Positions 55,925 through 64,000 of a stretch of DNA of 64,000 nt are shown one piece after another. The notes beneath the pieces were generated by a model. The model did no database searches. It saw only the letters and a list, made by a program, of their open reading frames with translations, and was not told where the DNA came from. Origin of the DNA: CAVXFB01 sp963760935 (GTDB taxonomy: Bacteria > Planctomycetota > Planctomycetia > Pirellulales > Thermoguttaceae). Position 1 is the stretch's first letter. Every line of letters starts with the position of its first letter. The DNA lies in NCBI GenBank assembly GCA_963760935.1, contig CAVXFB010000005.1, forward strand, positions 1-64,000, written 5' to 3'. A program made the translations under genes and the position numbers.

Positions 55925-57278
55925 ATGGATAGCAAACGCGTCATTTTAAGCGAAAAAGAGATCCCAACCGCGTGGTACAACTTACAGGCCGATCTGCCGT
56001 CACCGGTGCCGCCGCCGCTACATCCCGGCACGAAGCAGCCGCTGGGTCCGGCCGATCTGGAACCGATCTTTGCCAAGGCGCTGATCGCTCAAGAAGTGAG
56101 CCGGGAGCGATGGATCGAGATTCCCGATGCCGTGCGGAAGGTCTATGCGATTTGGCGGCCCAGCCCGCTAGTGCGCGCATCGAACTTGGAGAAGGCCCTG
56201 AAGACGCCGGCCCGCATCTACTTCAAGGACGAAAGCCACAGCCCGCCGGGCAGCCACAAGCCGAATACGGCCGTGCCGCAGGCATATTACAACAAGATCG
56301 AAGGCATCAACCACCTGACGACCGAAACCGGGGCCGGCCAATGGGGCGCCTGCGCTGGCTTTCGCTTGCTCGTTCTTCGACATGCACTGCAAGGTGTACA
56401 TGGTGAAGGTGAGCTACGAGCAGAAGCCCTACCGCCGCTCGATGATGCACATTTGGGGCGCCAGCGTCACGCCCAGCCCATCGAACGAAACCAACGCCGG
56501 CCGTCAGATGCTGGCGCTGGATCCGAACTGCCCGGGCAGCCTCGGCATCGCCATCAGCGAGGCGGTCGAAGCGGCCGTCAGCCGCGACGACACGAAATAC
56601 ACCCTTGGCAGCGTGCTCAACCACGTAATGCTGCACCAGTCCATTATTGGCTTGGAAGCCGAGAAACAGTTTGAAATCTTCGAGGACTATCCGGATGTCG
56701 TCATTGGTTGCGTCGGCGGCGGCAGCAACTTTGCCGGGCTCGCCTTCCCGTTCATCCGCCGCAAGCTCGAAGGCCGCGACATGCGCTTCGTGGCTTGCGA
56801 GCCGCACTCTTGCCCCTCGATGAGCCGCGGCCAGTATCGCTACGACTTCGGTGACACGACAAAGCTCACGCCGCTGATCAAGATGTTTACGCTCGGCCAC
56901 AGCTTCGTGCCGCCGGGCATTCATGCCGGTGGGCTCCGCTATCACGGCATGGCCCCCTTGGTCAGCCTCTGCGCATCGCTCGGCATCGTCGAGGCGGCCG
57001 CGTTCCACCAGATCGAGTGCTTCGAGGCGGCGAAACTGTTTGCGGCCACCGAGGGCATCATTCCCGCCCCGGAATCGTCGCACGCCATCCGTAGCGCGAT
57101 CAACGAGGCCATCCGCTGTCGCGAAACGGGCGAAGAGAAGTGCATTCTTTTCAACCTCAGCGGCCACGGCCTTTGCGACATGGGGTCGTACGATCGCTTC
57201 CTGAGCAACCAACTGGAAGACTACGCCTATCCGCAAGAGAAGATCGAAGAAGCAATTGCCGAATTGCCGGTCTTGTAA
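55925..57278 (+). CDS. Tryptophan synthase beta-like protein (TrpB2), frameshifted
   Basis: About 450 residues. The long N-terminus WYNLQADLPSPVPPPLHPGT is specific for TrpB2. PSPLVRASNLEKALKTPARI is followed by the PLP-lysine motif SHKPNTAVPQAYY. After ETGAGQWGA the frame shifts near 56356; the neighbouring frame continues FACSFFDMHCKVYMVKVSYE. VIGCVGGGSNFAGLAFPF binds the phosphate, and LFNLSGHGLCDMGSYDRFL is the C-terminus. TrpB2 enzymes condense indole or serine-type substrates. Neither trpA nor trpB1 is in the window, so the role may be indole salvage. Confidence 0.92.
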
Positions 57279-57619
57279 GCAGCGGCTTGCGGTTGTAGTT
57301 GGAGCCAGTCTCGCTGTCGCAGGCGCATTGTTTGCGGTGGGCGCGGTAATATCTTGTGGTGATGAAGATACGCAGCTATAGCCGGGAGACAACGGCTTCC
57401 GGGCGCGTGGTACGCCTTGTATCTGCCGAGAGCCGTTGGCTCCCGGTGATTGCAGCGAATCTCTCACTCTCCTTCTGGATCCGCCAAAAGCCGTTACTGC
57501 GGCCCTTGGCTTGCCGGCGCACTAAGCAACGGTTATGCTTGGCGTCATAGCGCCTCTCGGCCGGCAGATTCGACCGATCGCAACCAGGACAGTCCCGTCC
57601 TTTTGACAGAGAATCTATC

Positions 57620-59149
57620 ATGCGACGAGCCTCCGAATCGGACTTCGCAAAACAGCAAAATTTGCGGCATACGCGGCGAGGTTTCTTGGGCGCCGTTGCT
57701 GGGACGACGGCCGCCGTGGCGGCGGGCGCGGTGACTGGCGAAGCGGCTATCGCCGATGATGCGCCCACGGTCTCCGCAGACCGGCCGACGTTTCCCAAGG
57801 ATTTCTGCTGGGGCGCCGCCACGTCGGCCTATCAGATCGAAGGCGCCGTCAATGAGGACGGTCGCAAGCCGAGCGTCTGGGACACGTGGAGCCATACGCC
57901 AGGCCGCATCCGCGACGGCAAGAATGGCGATGTGGCGTGCGACCACTATCACCGTTATGAAGACGACGTGCGGTTGATGGCCGAGTTAGGCATTAAGCAC
58001 TATCGCTTTAGCATCGCATGGTCGCGCATTGTCCCCGACGGCCGCGGCGCGGTCAACGAAAAGGGCGTCGACTTCTATCGCCGGCTGGTCGACACGCTGC
58101 ACAAGCACGGCATCACTCCGCACGCCACGCTGTTTCACTGGGACGGCCCTCAGGCGCTCGAAGACCGTTACGGCTCTTGGCGCAGCCGCGAGATGGCCAA
58201 GGATTTTGCCGACTATTGTTCGGCGGTGGTCAAGCGACTGGGTGACCAGATATCAAACTGGATGACGATCAACGAGATCGCGTGTTTTACGTTCGACGGC
58301 TATGGAGTGAATAAGCTGCCCTCGGGCGCACCCGGTACGGTCTTGAAGACCCGCAAGGAACAAATGCAGACCGTTCATCACGCGTTGTTGGCCCACGGAC
58401 TTGGCTGTCAGGCGATTCGCGCCGCCGCGTCCGGTCCCTGCCGCGTTTCGCTGGTAGACAACTTCTCGTCCTACATTCCGGTGACGGAGACTCCCGAAAA
58501 CATCGCGGCCGCGCGGCGCGCGTTTGTGTCGTCGTCGCAAAACGGCTGCATCCTTGTGCCCGCGTTGACCGGTCAGTACAACCCGCAGCAATGGGCCGAG
58601 CTTGGTGCCGATGCCCCGGATATTCAGCCCGGCGACATGCAGACGATTTGCCAGCCACTCGACGCGCTGGGATACAACATCTACACGGGGGCCTATGTTC
58701 GCGCATCGGATAACGCGCAAGGATATGACGAGCTCCCGTGGCCAACCGGCTATCCGCAGATGCACATGCCCTGGCTGAACTTCTTGCCAGACGCGCTCTA
58801 CTGGGGCGTGCGCATGATCGGCGAGGCGCTGGGCAAGACCAACCTCCCCATTTATGTGACCGAGAACGGCTGCGCCACCGAAGACGTGCTTTCGCCGCAG
58901 GGCGAGGTCCTCGATTCGAATCGGGTTCTCTATCTCCGAGAATACCTGCGCAGCGCGCACCGGGCCGTTGCCGAAGGCTATCCGCTGCGAGGCTATTTCC
59001 ACTGGAGCTTGATGGACAACTTCGAGTGGTCCTGGGGCTATACCCGCCGCTTTGGCCTGACGCGCGTCGATTTCCAAACGCAGCGGCGCATCCCCAAGCT
59101 CAGCTTTCGCTGGTATCAGCAAGCGATTCGCGAAAATCGCGTCGTGTAG
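57620..59149 (+). CDS. Tat-exported GH1 beta-glucosidase
   Basis: A 509-residue glycoside hydrolase family 1 enzyme. The N-terminal twin-arginine signal TRRGFLGAVAGTTAAVAAGA suggests folded export. The catalytic barrel starts PKDFCWGAATSAYQIEGAVN. WMTINEIACFTF contains the acid/base Glu with Ile where most family members have Pro (NEP). LPIYVTENGCATEDV carries the nucleophile Glu. GYFHWSLMDNFEWSWGYTRR and FGLTRVDFQTQRRIPKLSFR are the standard ending. It should cleave beta-glucosides or related sugars outside the cytoplasm. Confidence 0.94.
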   Translation: MRRASESDFAKQQNLRHTRRGFLGAVAGTTAAVAAGAVTGEAAIADDAPTVSADRPTFPKDFCWGAATSAYQIEGAVNEDGRKPSVWDTWSHTPGRIRDGKNGDVACDHYHRYEDDVRLMAELGIKHYRFSIAWSRIVPDGRGAVNEKGVDFYRRLVDTLHKHGITPHATLFHWDGPQALEDRYGSWRSREMAKDFADYCSAVVKRLGDQISNWMTINEIACFTFDGYGVNKLPSGAPGTVLKTRKEQMQTVHHALLAHGLGCQAIRAAASGPCRVSLVDNFSSYIPVTETPENIAAARRAFVSSSQNGCILVPALTGQYNPQQWAELGADAPDIQPGDMQTICQPLDALGYNIYTGAYVRASDNAQGYDELPWPTGYPQMHMPWLNFLPDALYWGVRMIGEALGKTNLPIYVTENGCATEDVLSPQGEVLDSNRVLYLREYLRSAHRAVAEGYPLRGYFHWSLMDNFEWSWGYTRRFGLTRVDFQTQRRIPKLSFRWYQQAIRENRVV

Positions 59150-59236
59150 TGGATTACACTCTCCCCGCTGTAAGACGAAAATCGTTCTGACACTGTAACC
59201 GTGTCGTATGCTGCAAAGACTAGACGAGGTGGGTGC

Positions 59237-59259
59237 CACTGCTGGCTTGCCCAGCAGTG
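59237..59259. repeat. CACTGCTGG...CCAGCAGTG hairpin
   Basis: Perfect 9-bp stem with a five-base loop, preceded by GGTGC. I recall sequences of this style as dispersed repeats in Planctomycetes, though only one copy is seen in the window. It may also help terminate the GH1 transcript. Confidence 0.6.
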
Positions 59260-59607
59260 CTGACTCACGGTTCACACGCCTCAAACGTCTCGACGTTGTT
59301 ACACCGAAGTGCAATTGCGGCCGGCGCAATGCCTGCGTCTAGAAGCGGGTCAAACTGTTCGGCTGTTCCAAGCAACATGATGCTGGCGGGGACAGTACAC
59401 GCATTCCGCCATATGCACAGTGCTAGAAAAACACCAATGTGTCGACCATCACAAGAAAGGGCGCGATGTCATGTGCGGCAGTACTAGGACAGAACGGCCG
59501 CCGCCCGCAAAATATTTCAGAAATAGCCGATTTAGGCCAGCAACACACTCCTGGCCCACTACCAGCGAGTGTATGATATTGCGCAGAGTGTTCAATTTTG
59601 CTGTAGC

Positions 59608-59662
59608 AAAAAAGAACAGGCGAGCTGAGGTTGGCTCGGGCGACCAAAATCCTCAGCTCGCC
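59608..59662 (-). terminator. Strong intrinsic terminator on the minus strand
   Basis: GGCGAGCTGAGG (59662 to 59651 read on the minus strand) pairs perfectly with CCTCAGCTCGCC (59630 to 59619), with a further TTGG/CCAA pairing inside the loop. On the minus strand the stem is followed by TGTTCTTTTTT, a good T tract. It lies 330 bases beyond the stop of the MsbA-like gene, so it could end that long 3' region or a separate RNA. Confidence 0.8.
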
Positions 59663-59669
59663 AGTCGTA

Positions 59670-59691
59670 ATCGGAAGCAAGTGCTTCCGAT
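59670..59691. repeat. Second hairpin (ATCGGAAGCA/TGCTTCCGAT)
   Basis: Perfect 10-bp stem with a two-base spacer. Just upstream of the minus-strand terminator; together with TTTTGCTGTAGCAAAA at 59596-59611 it makes three hairpins within 100 bases. Confidence 0.8.
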
Positions 59692-59989
59692 CCGTCGGGG
59701 GTGCCACACTTCTCTGTTCGCAAGGGGATACGCAACGTGGGGTTAGTTCGCTGGTTCCCGCCTCGAACTCTCACACACTCCTCTTAGCATCGGGTCTGAA
59801 AGGGCCTCTTCTCTGTCCAAGCCCCGCCAGTATGCACCTCCCCGTTCCGTAAGGGAGACTACCAACGGCTCTTTTCTAGAGCAAACGGTGTGCCAACGAC
59901 GGCAAGCGCGCATTAGAGAGCCCCGATCAGACAGAAATTGGATGCGTCTTGGCGATTGCCAAGGTCCAATTCCCGATCTCGAATCGCGA

Positions 59990-61996
59990 CTACGCCGTCT
60001 GCCGCAGATCCTCGAAGTGAATCTGGTAGAGCCGGCGGTAGAACGGGCACCGGCCCAAGAGTTCGTCGTGGCGGCCCATATCGATGATTCGCCCGGCCTG
60101 CATGACGACGATGCGGTCGGCCAGCGAAAGGACGGCCAGACGGTGCGTGATCAGAATCGTGGTTCGACCGCGAGTGAACTCCTCCAACACTTGCTGGATC
60201 ACCTGTTCGCTTTCCAGGTCAACTTGGCTAGTGGCCTCGTCTAGGATCAGGATGGGGGGGTCGCGGAGTATCGCCCGGGCCAGTGCGATCCGTTGCCGTT
60301 GGCCGCCGGAAAGGCAATTGCCCAATGCCCCGGCCGTGGTCTCGTAGCCGTTGGGCAGATCGTGCTCGATGAACCGGTGGGCGTGGGCGCGTTTGGCCGC
60401 CTCGACGACCTGCTCCCGCGTTGCGTCCAGAGCGCCGTAGCGGATGTTGTTGTAAATCGTCTCGTCGAAGAGCATCGTTTCCTGGGTCACGAGTCCGATT
60501 TGGCGACGGACGTCGCGCACCCGCATTTCCGGCAGCGGCACGCCGTCGAGCCGGATCACGCCCGTGGTCGGATCGGCAAAGCGGGGGATGAGGTTGGCCA
60601 ACGTGCTCTTGCCGCAGCCATTGGGCCCGACGATGGCAATTGTTTCACCGAACGCGATCCGCAAGTCCACATCGGTGAGCACCGGTTTGCCGGGCAGATA
60701 CTCGAAACCGACGTTCTCGCACACTAGGTCGCGATGGTGTCGCTCGAAGGCGACAGGGCGCTCGGGATCGCGAACCTGGGGCTCGCGGTCGAGCCGTGAA
60801 AAGATGCGATCGGCGGCGGCGCTGGCGGCCTGGAGTCGGCTAAAGATATCGGATAGTTTTCGCAGTGGATCGGCGGCCGCTGCCAGCAGCGCATAAAACG
60901 TCAGCAATGCGGGCCAACGCAATGGCTCGTTGCACATGCGAACGCCCAACAGGTGCGTGCCTTGCGGCGAAAGCACGAGCCACGCCCCGGCCAGCATGGC
61001 CAGCGAGATCGGCACGATGCCCAGCACTTCAGTCAGCGGATGCGTCAGGGCGTCGTAGCGGGCGATGCGCATCGATTTCTTGTAGTACCGCTTGCTGTTA
61101 TCGTGAAATTGTCGCCGCTGAAACCGCTCGTTCGTAAAAGCCTTGACGATCTTGATGCTGCGAAAGGTCTCTTCCAAGGCGGTGTAAATCAGGGCCATTT
61201 CCTCCATCGCCCGACGATTGGCGCGTTTTCACGCCTTGGCCAGCCACCCGACCAAGTAGCCAGCCAATGGAGCGATGACCATCGTCAATAGCAGCAATCG
61301 CCAGCAGATCCAACCGGCCGTCGCCAGACAGACGATCATTTTCAGCGGCTCGCGAACGAGTTTGCCGAAGAGGGATTCCAGACCCAGGGCCACCTGGTTC
61401 ATGTCGTTCGTGAAGCGGCTCATCAGGTCTGCGGTGCCGTCTTCACTAAAGGTGGCCAGGTCCATACGCAGCGTGCGGCGATAAAACAGCTTCCGCAGAT
61501 CGAAGGTAGCCTGCTGCGCCAACTGCGCCACAAGGATATTGTCGGCGATCAGGAAAAAGTCCTTAACGACGGTCCCGATTATCAGCAGAGCGATCACCAA
61601 CGCGATCGTGAGGAACGGATCATCGGGTAGATAAGCCAGGACGTAGGGCTTGACGTAACGATATGTTGTCAGCGCCTTCGTTTCGGCCGCCAGCCGCCCT
61701 TCGGCGACTGCTTTCTCCCCGGCAATCGATCGTTTGTCACGCTCGGCCGCTGCGGCAAGGTCGCGGGTCAGACGCTCGACATTGGCCGACTCTTCGGCCA
61801 CCGCTTTCTCGTGCTGTTCGATCGTGGCATCGATCCATTTGTGGGGCGACTGGCCGAATAGCCCCACTTGGACGAACGGATAGACCGTGCCGACGTTGGC
61901 CCCCCAGAGAACGGCCACCGCCAGCGCCGAGCCGATCGAGGCCGCGAATACCAGCTTGTAGCGGATTGCCATCCGCAAAACCCGGACAAAATTCAT
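59990..61996 (-). CDS. MsbA-like ABC exporter with internal TGA
   Basis: A half-size lipid-type exporter of about 668 codons. The N-terminal membrane domain begins VRVLRMAIRYKLVFAASIGS. A long periplasmic coiled-coil insertion (TIEQHEKAVAEESANVERLT) lies between helices 1 and 2. The ATPase has Walker A AIVGPNGCGKSTLANLIPRF, signature NCLSGGQRQRIALARAILR, and Walker B ILILDEATSQVD. An in-frame TGA at 61229-61231 sits after GWLAKA; the same frame resumes KRANRRAMEEMALIYTALEE, exactly what follows in the family. Loss of a T and gain of an A in adjacent runs would turn TTG AAA into TGA AAA. It may therefore be intact in nature. Confidence 0.88.
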
Positions 61997-62345
61997 GCGA
62001 ACAACCCTTCGACGCTTGACGACAGGTCCCTCTCCCTCCCGGAGATGGCTTGGGGCGACGCCGGTTCGGTGTGAGACGATGCCTACACACAATCGCAACT
62101 ACCGCAGCCACCACAGGTTATGCGTCAGCAGAACAACGGCGCGTGCGTTATGCTGATGCCCAACCAACGAAGCCCAAACCGCTTCTGTCGGCCGCTGCAA
62201 TGGCACGCGGCGCGTGCCTACCGCAACAGCCCAGCAGACCGGCGGCCCTTGTAGCACATTCCACCAATTTGGCCAAGAGCGGTCGTGTTGGGGGAAGACG
62301 GCCCTGCGAGGCTCCTGCCGAACGGCTGGCAGGCGCAACTGGCGA
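61997..62345. other. Intergenic gap with no recognised gene
   Basis: About 350 bases between two minus-strand genes. No repeat of the families described is evident. Confidence 0.35.
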
Positions 62346-63272
62346 TCAATGTCCGCTAACGAAGCGGAAAACTGAGGGGGCCGTTGGGCCGGAGAAATCG
62401 TCGCCGCGTGAAAGGACCCAGTTGGCGGGCATTACGGATGCGGCCGGGATGAACTTCGTGTGGCCGTCCACAAATAGGACGTTCCGTCCATAGCCGCCGT
62501 GACTTTCGACGGCTTGGCTCGGCAAGTCGGCGCTGGGAGCGTCGGCCAGAAGCGGCGCTGGCGCGGCAGTCAGGGGTAGCTGCCAGCCATCGTCCGTCCC
62601 GTCACGTCGCGTGCCGAGCCATTCGTCACTATCAACAGGTTCGAGAGGTTTCGGAAGCTCAGCGTGACGCTGCGCGTTGATCGAGATGCCTTGAGCCGCC
62701 AGCCAAGCGTCAGGACACAGGTCGCGCGGACTCTCGCCGGAATATTCGTCGCGTAGTTGGCGCGCCACCGTGGCTCCGACATCGGTCAACCTCCCACCGT
62801 TGGCGAATTGCGCAAGCTGGCTGTGTTGCCGGTCGCCGTATTCGCTTAGGGCGACGCCAAACTGCCGCAGCCCATCCTGGCAGGACGCCACGCGGGCGTG
62901 GAACCGGCTGTGGGTGATCGCCGGGAAGACGACGGCGGTCACCATCACAAGGACTAGTGCAACCGCGGCCAGATCGGGCCAGCGCACCGCGTTTGCCGCA
63001 GTAGGGGCAGCCCGCTGGGGTGTCATCCGGGGCTTTGAGGCGGACGCGGGCATGCAGGCCGCGACGTAGCGGCACGTCCGCTCAGCAAGCCCCGGTGGAG
63101 GTTCAAAATCGGGTCGCACCGCTTCCAGCGACGCCAAACGCCTGCGCCAAGCGGCCAGCCGGCGGCAGCATTGTTCGTCGTACTCCAAGCGAGCGTCGAG
63201 CGCCTCTTGCTCGTCGTCGTCCAGAGCGCCCAGCAGGTGCCCAAGCAGTTGTTGATCGAGTGACTCGCTCAT
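62346..63272 (-). CDS. Anti-sigma factor fused to pseudopilin-like (DUF1559-type) domain
   Basis: A 308-residue protein. The first 70 residues (LDQQLLGHLLGALDDDEQEA, then YDEQCCRRLAAWRRRLASLE) match anti-sigma N-termini. One helix, WPDLAAVALVLVMVTAVVFP, crosses the membrane. The outer part reads like a DUF1559 pseudopilin without its N-methylation site: SCQDGLRQFGVALSEYGD, and the C-terminal GGYGRNVLFVDGHTKFIPAA. H-x10-DG here is close to the H-x9-DG signature. It lies just downstream of an ECF sigma gene and likely controls it. The fusion is a Planctomycete speciality. Confidence 0.85.
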   Translation of the reverse strand: MSESLDQQLLGHLLGALDDDEQEALDARLEYDEQCCRRLAAWRRRLASLEAVRPDFEPPPGLAERTCRYVAACMPASASKPRMTPQRAAPTAANAVRWPDLAAVALVLVMVTAVVFPAITHSRFHARVASCQDGLRQFGVALSEYGDRQHSQLAQFANGGRLTDVGATVARQLRDEYSGESPRDLCPDAWLAAQGISINAQRHAELPKPLEPVDSDEWLGTRRDGTDDGWQLPLTAAPAPLLADAPSADLPSQAVESHGGYGRNVLFVDGHTKFIPAASVMPANWVLSRGDDFSGPTAPSVFRFVSGH

Positions 63273-63305
63273 GGGGCAGGAGATCGGACCAAGCGACCCG
63301 TTCCT

Positions 63306-63956
63306 TTATTTCGGCAGGTTCACGTGAGAAAATGACTCGGTGAGCTTGAGCATGGCGGCATGCAAGCGGCTCTTGACCGTTCCGACGGGCACGCCCAATA
63401 TCTGGGCGGCTTCCCGGTACTTGAGCCCTTGGAAATAAACTAGCATAACCACCTGCCTCGAGGTCTCCGGAAGCGCGTCGACCGCTTCGTGCAGGGCGAC
63501 GTTCTCCTCGGCCGACTCGGCGTCCTCGGCAGGTCCCGCCTGCCGACCGCCGAGCAACTCCACCAGCGCACCGGCCTCTTCTTCCGTGTTGTTCATCCGC
63601 GTGGAACGATCGAGACTACTCATGCGATGCCGTCGGTTGCGCCGCTGGCAGTCGATGGCCTGATTGGTCGCCACCGTATACAGCCAAGGACGCACCTTTC
63701 GACCCGGCTCGAAGTGGCCGCACTTCAGGTGAACCTGAAGGAACGTCTGTTGAAAGACGTCTTCGGCCATTTCGGCGTCGCCGACATAGTGGCGCAGGTA
63801 TCCGTACAACTCCTTTTCGTACCGGCGCACTAATTCAGCAAACACATCTCCGCGTCCCTCTGAGCGGTAAGTTAATAAAAGCCGCTCGTCGGTCCACGAA
63901 ACCAGGGGGCTCGGGCCGCAGGCACGCACTCGCGGTTGTTCAATCGTGCCGTTCAT
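63306..63956 (-). CDS. ECF-type RNA polymerase sigma factor
   Basis: About 216 residues. Region 2 contains ELVRRYEKELYGYLRHYVGD and DVFQQTFLQVHLKCGHFEPG, and region 4 has ALPETSRQVVMLVYFQGLKY with ILGVPVGTVKSRLHAAMLKL. It is a classical RpoE-like factor. An extended acidic linker separates the regions. The ATG at 63956 is taken; a GTG eleven codons upstream is possible. The anti-sigma gene follows 33 bases downstream. Confidence 0.93.
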   Translation of the reverse strand: MNGTIEQPRVRACGPSPLVSWTDERLLLTYRSEGRGDVFAELVRRYEKELYGYLRHYVGDAEMAEDVFQQTFLQVHLKCGHFEPGRKVRPWLYTVATNQAIDCQRRNRRHRMSSLDRSTRMNNTEEEAGALVELLGGRQAGPAEDAESAEENVALHEAVDALPETSRQVVMLVYFQGLKYREAAQILGVPVGTVKSRLHAAMLKLTESFSHVNLPK

Positions 63957-64000
63957 TTTTGATACGCATCCGTGAGAAGGAGGGTTCACCCAACTCGAGC

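Larger units (their letters stand above)
59150..59989. other. 840-base gene-free region with several hairpins
   Basis: No coding region is supported between the convergent GH1 and exporter genes. The region contains a repeat-like hairpin near 59237 and a cluster of strong hairpins from 59596 to 59691, listed separately. The stretch 59700-59880 has pyrimidine-rich sequence with further possible stems. A structured RNA or the remains of a mobile element are both possible. Confidence 0.5.

Noticed and set aside
56307..57467. 386-codon minus-strand frame opposite TrpB2
   Set aside because: TrpB2 is clearly encoded on the plus strand; the frame is a shadow.
58253..59329. 358-codon minus-strand frame opposite the GH1 gene
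   Set aside because: GH1 motifs are unambiguous on the plus strand.
59700..59800. Possible tRNA suggested by GGTTCCCGCCTCGAACTCTC
   Set aside because: No cloverleaf with acceptor and anticodon stems could be drawn around it, and the T-arm consensus is not met.
61229..61231. TGA read as a sense codon (alternative genetic code)
   Set aside because: Numerous genes in the window end properly at TGA, so reassignment would fuse or extend them.

Overview
The window reads as a chromosomal segment of a GC-rich Planctomycete, most likely from the Pirellulales side of the phylum. This is an inference from gene style and is not proven. Pointers are a secreted BNR/PIG-L-like/CBM9-like fusion, an anti-sigma protein fused to a pseudopilin-like domain ending in a 'VDGH' motif, ECF sigma/anti-sigma pairs, a FloA/NfeD pair, a TadG-VWA protein, a tiny lipoprotein of a kind I associate with this group, many secreted proteins and abundant dispersed palindromic repeats. 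No rRNA, tRNA or CRISPR array was seen.

Layout. 0-1.4 kb: a frameshifted IS110-family transposase. 1.7-6.7 kb (minus): FHA protein, then a surface-polysaccharide block (GT2 glycosyltransferase, WecA/TagO-like initiating transferase with a long C-terminal extension, Wzt/Wzm-type ABC exporter). 7-14 kb: secreted secretin-like protein, HEITH metalloprotease-like protein, TadG-VWA protein, beta-carbonic-anhydrase-like protein, PL14-like lyase. 14.1-16.9 kb (minus): an ArsR regulator, a rhodanese-membrane protein and a CoA-disulfide-reductase-rhodanese fusion, which look like one sulfur-stress operon. 17.3-21 kb: a RAYT transposase unit next to a very large secreted fusion protein whose 3' end is duplicated beyond the RAYT. 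21-26.8 kb (minus): C45-like peptidase, two adjoining membrane GTPases, a PAC2-family protein and a receiver protein. 27-30 kb: an unknown secreted protein, an orphan transketolase N-half and a DUF2007 protein. 30.1-36.3 kb (plus): a CecR-YbhGFSR-like efflux operon with a split YbhF. 36.4-40.3 kb (plus): a MacAB/LolCDE-like adaptor, ATPase and permease, interrupted by a GxxExxY-protein cassette with 36-bp inverted repeats. 40.3-43.7 kb (minus): MNT-HEPN toxin-antitoxin pair, a FloA-neighbour membrane protein, FloA and NfeD. 43.9-46.3 kb (plus): ECF sigma, anti-sigma and PDZ protein. 46.3-52.7 kb: sugar isomerase-like, SppA peptidase, XRE/membrane pair, lipoprotein, membrane protein, MoxR ATPase and HEAT-like lipoprotein. 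52.7-57.3 kb: Pit phosphate transporter with its DUF47 partner, a ferredoxin-like protein and TrpB2. 57.6-64 kb: Tat-exported GH1 beta-glucosidase, a structured intergenic region, an MsbA-like exporter with an internal stop, and a second anti-sigma/ECF sigma pair.

Two themes stand out. First, at least eleven otherwise well-conserved genes carry single-base frameshifts and one carries an in-frame TGA. Most of the frameshifts I could resolve lie in short homopolymers, which suggests residual assembly indels rather than decay; these genes are annotated as whole CDSs with the break noted. Second, the region is rich in small palindromic mobile DNA: a RAYT unit bounded by identical inverted palindromes, related REP-like palindromes in other intergenic gaps, a GxxExxY cassette with its own inverted repeats, and a palindrome inserted in frame inside the CoA-disulfide reductase gene.
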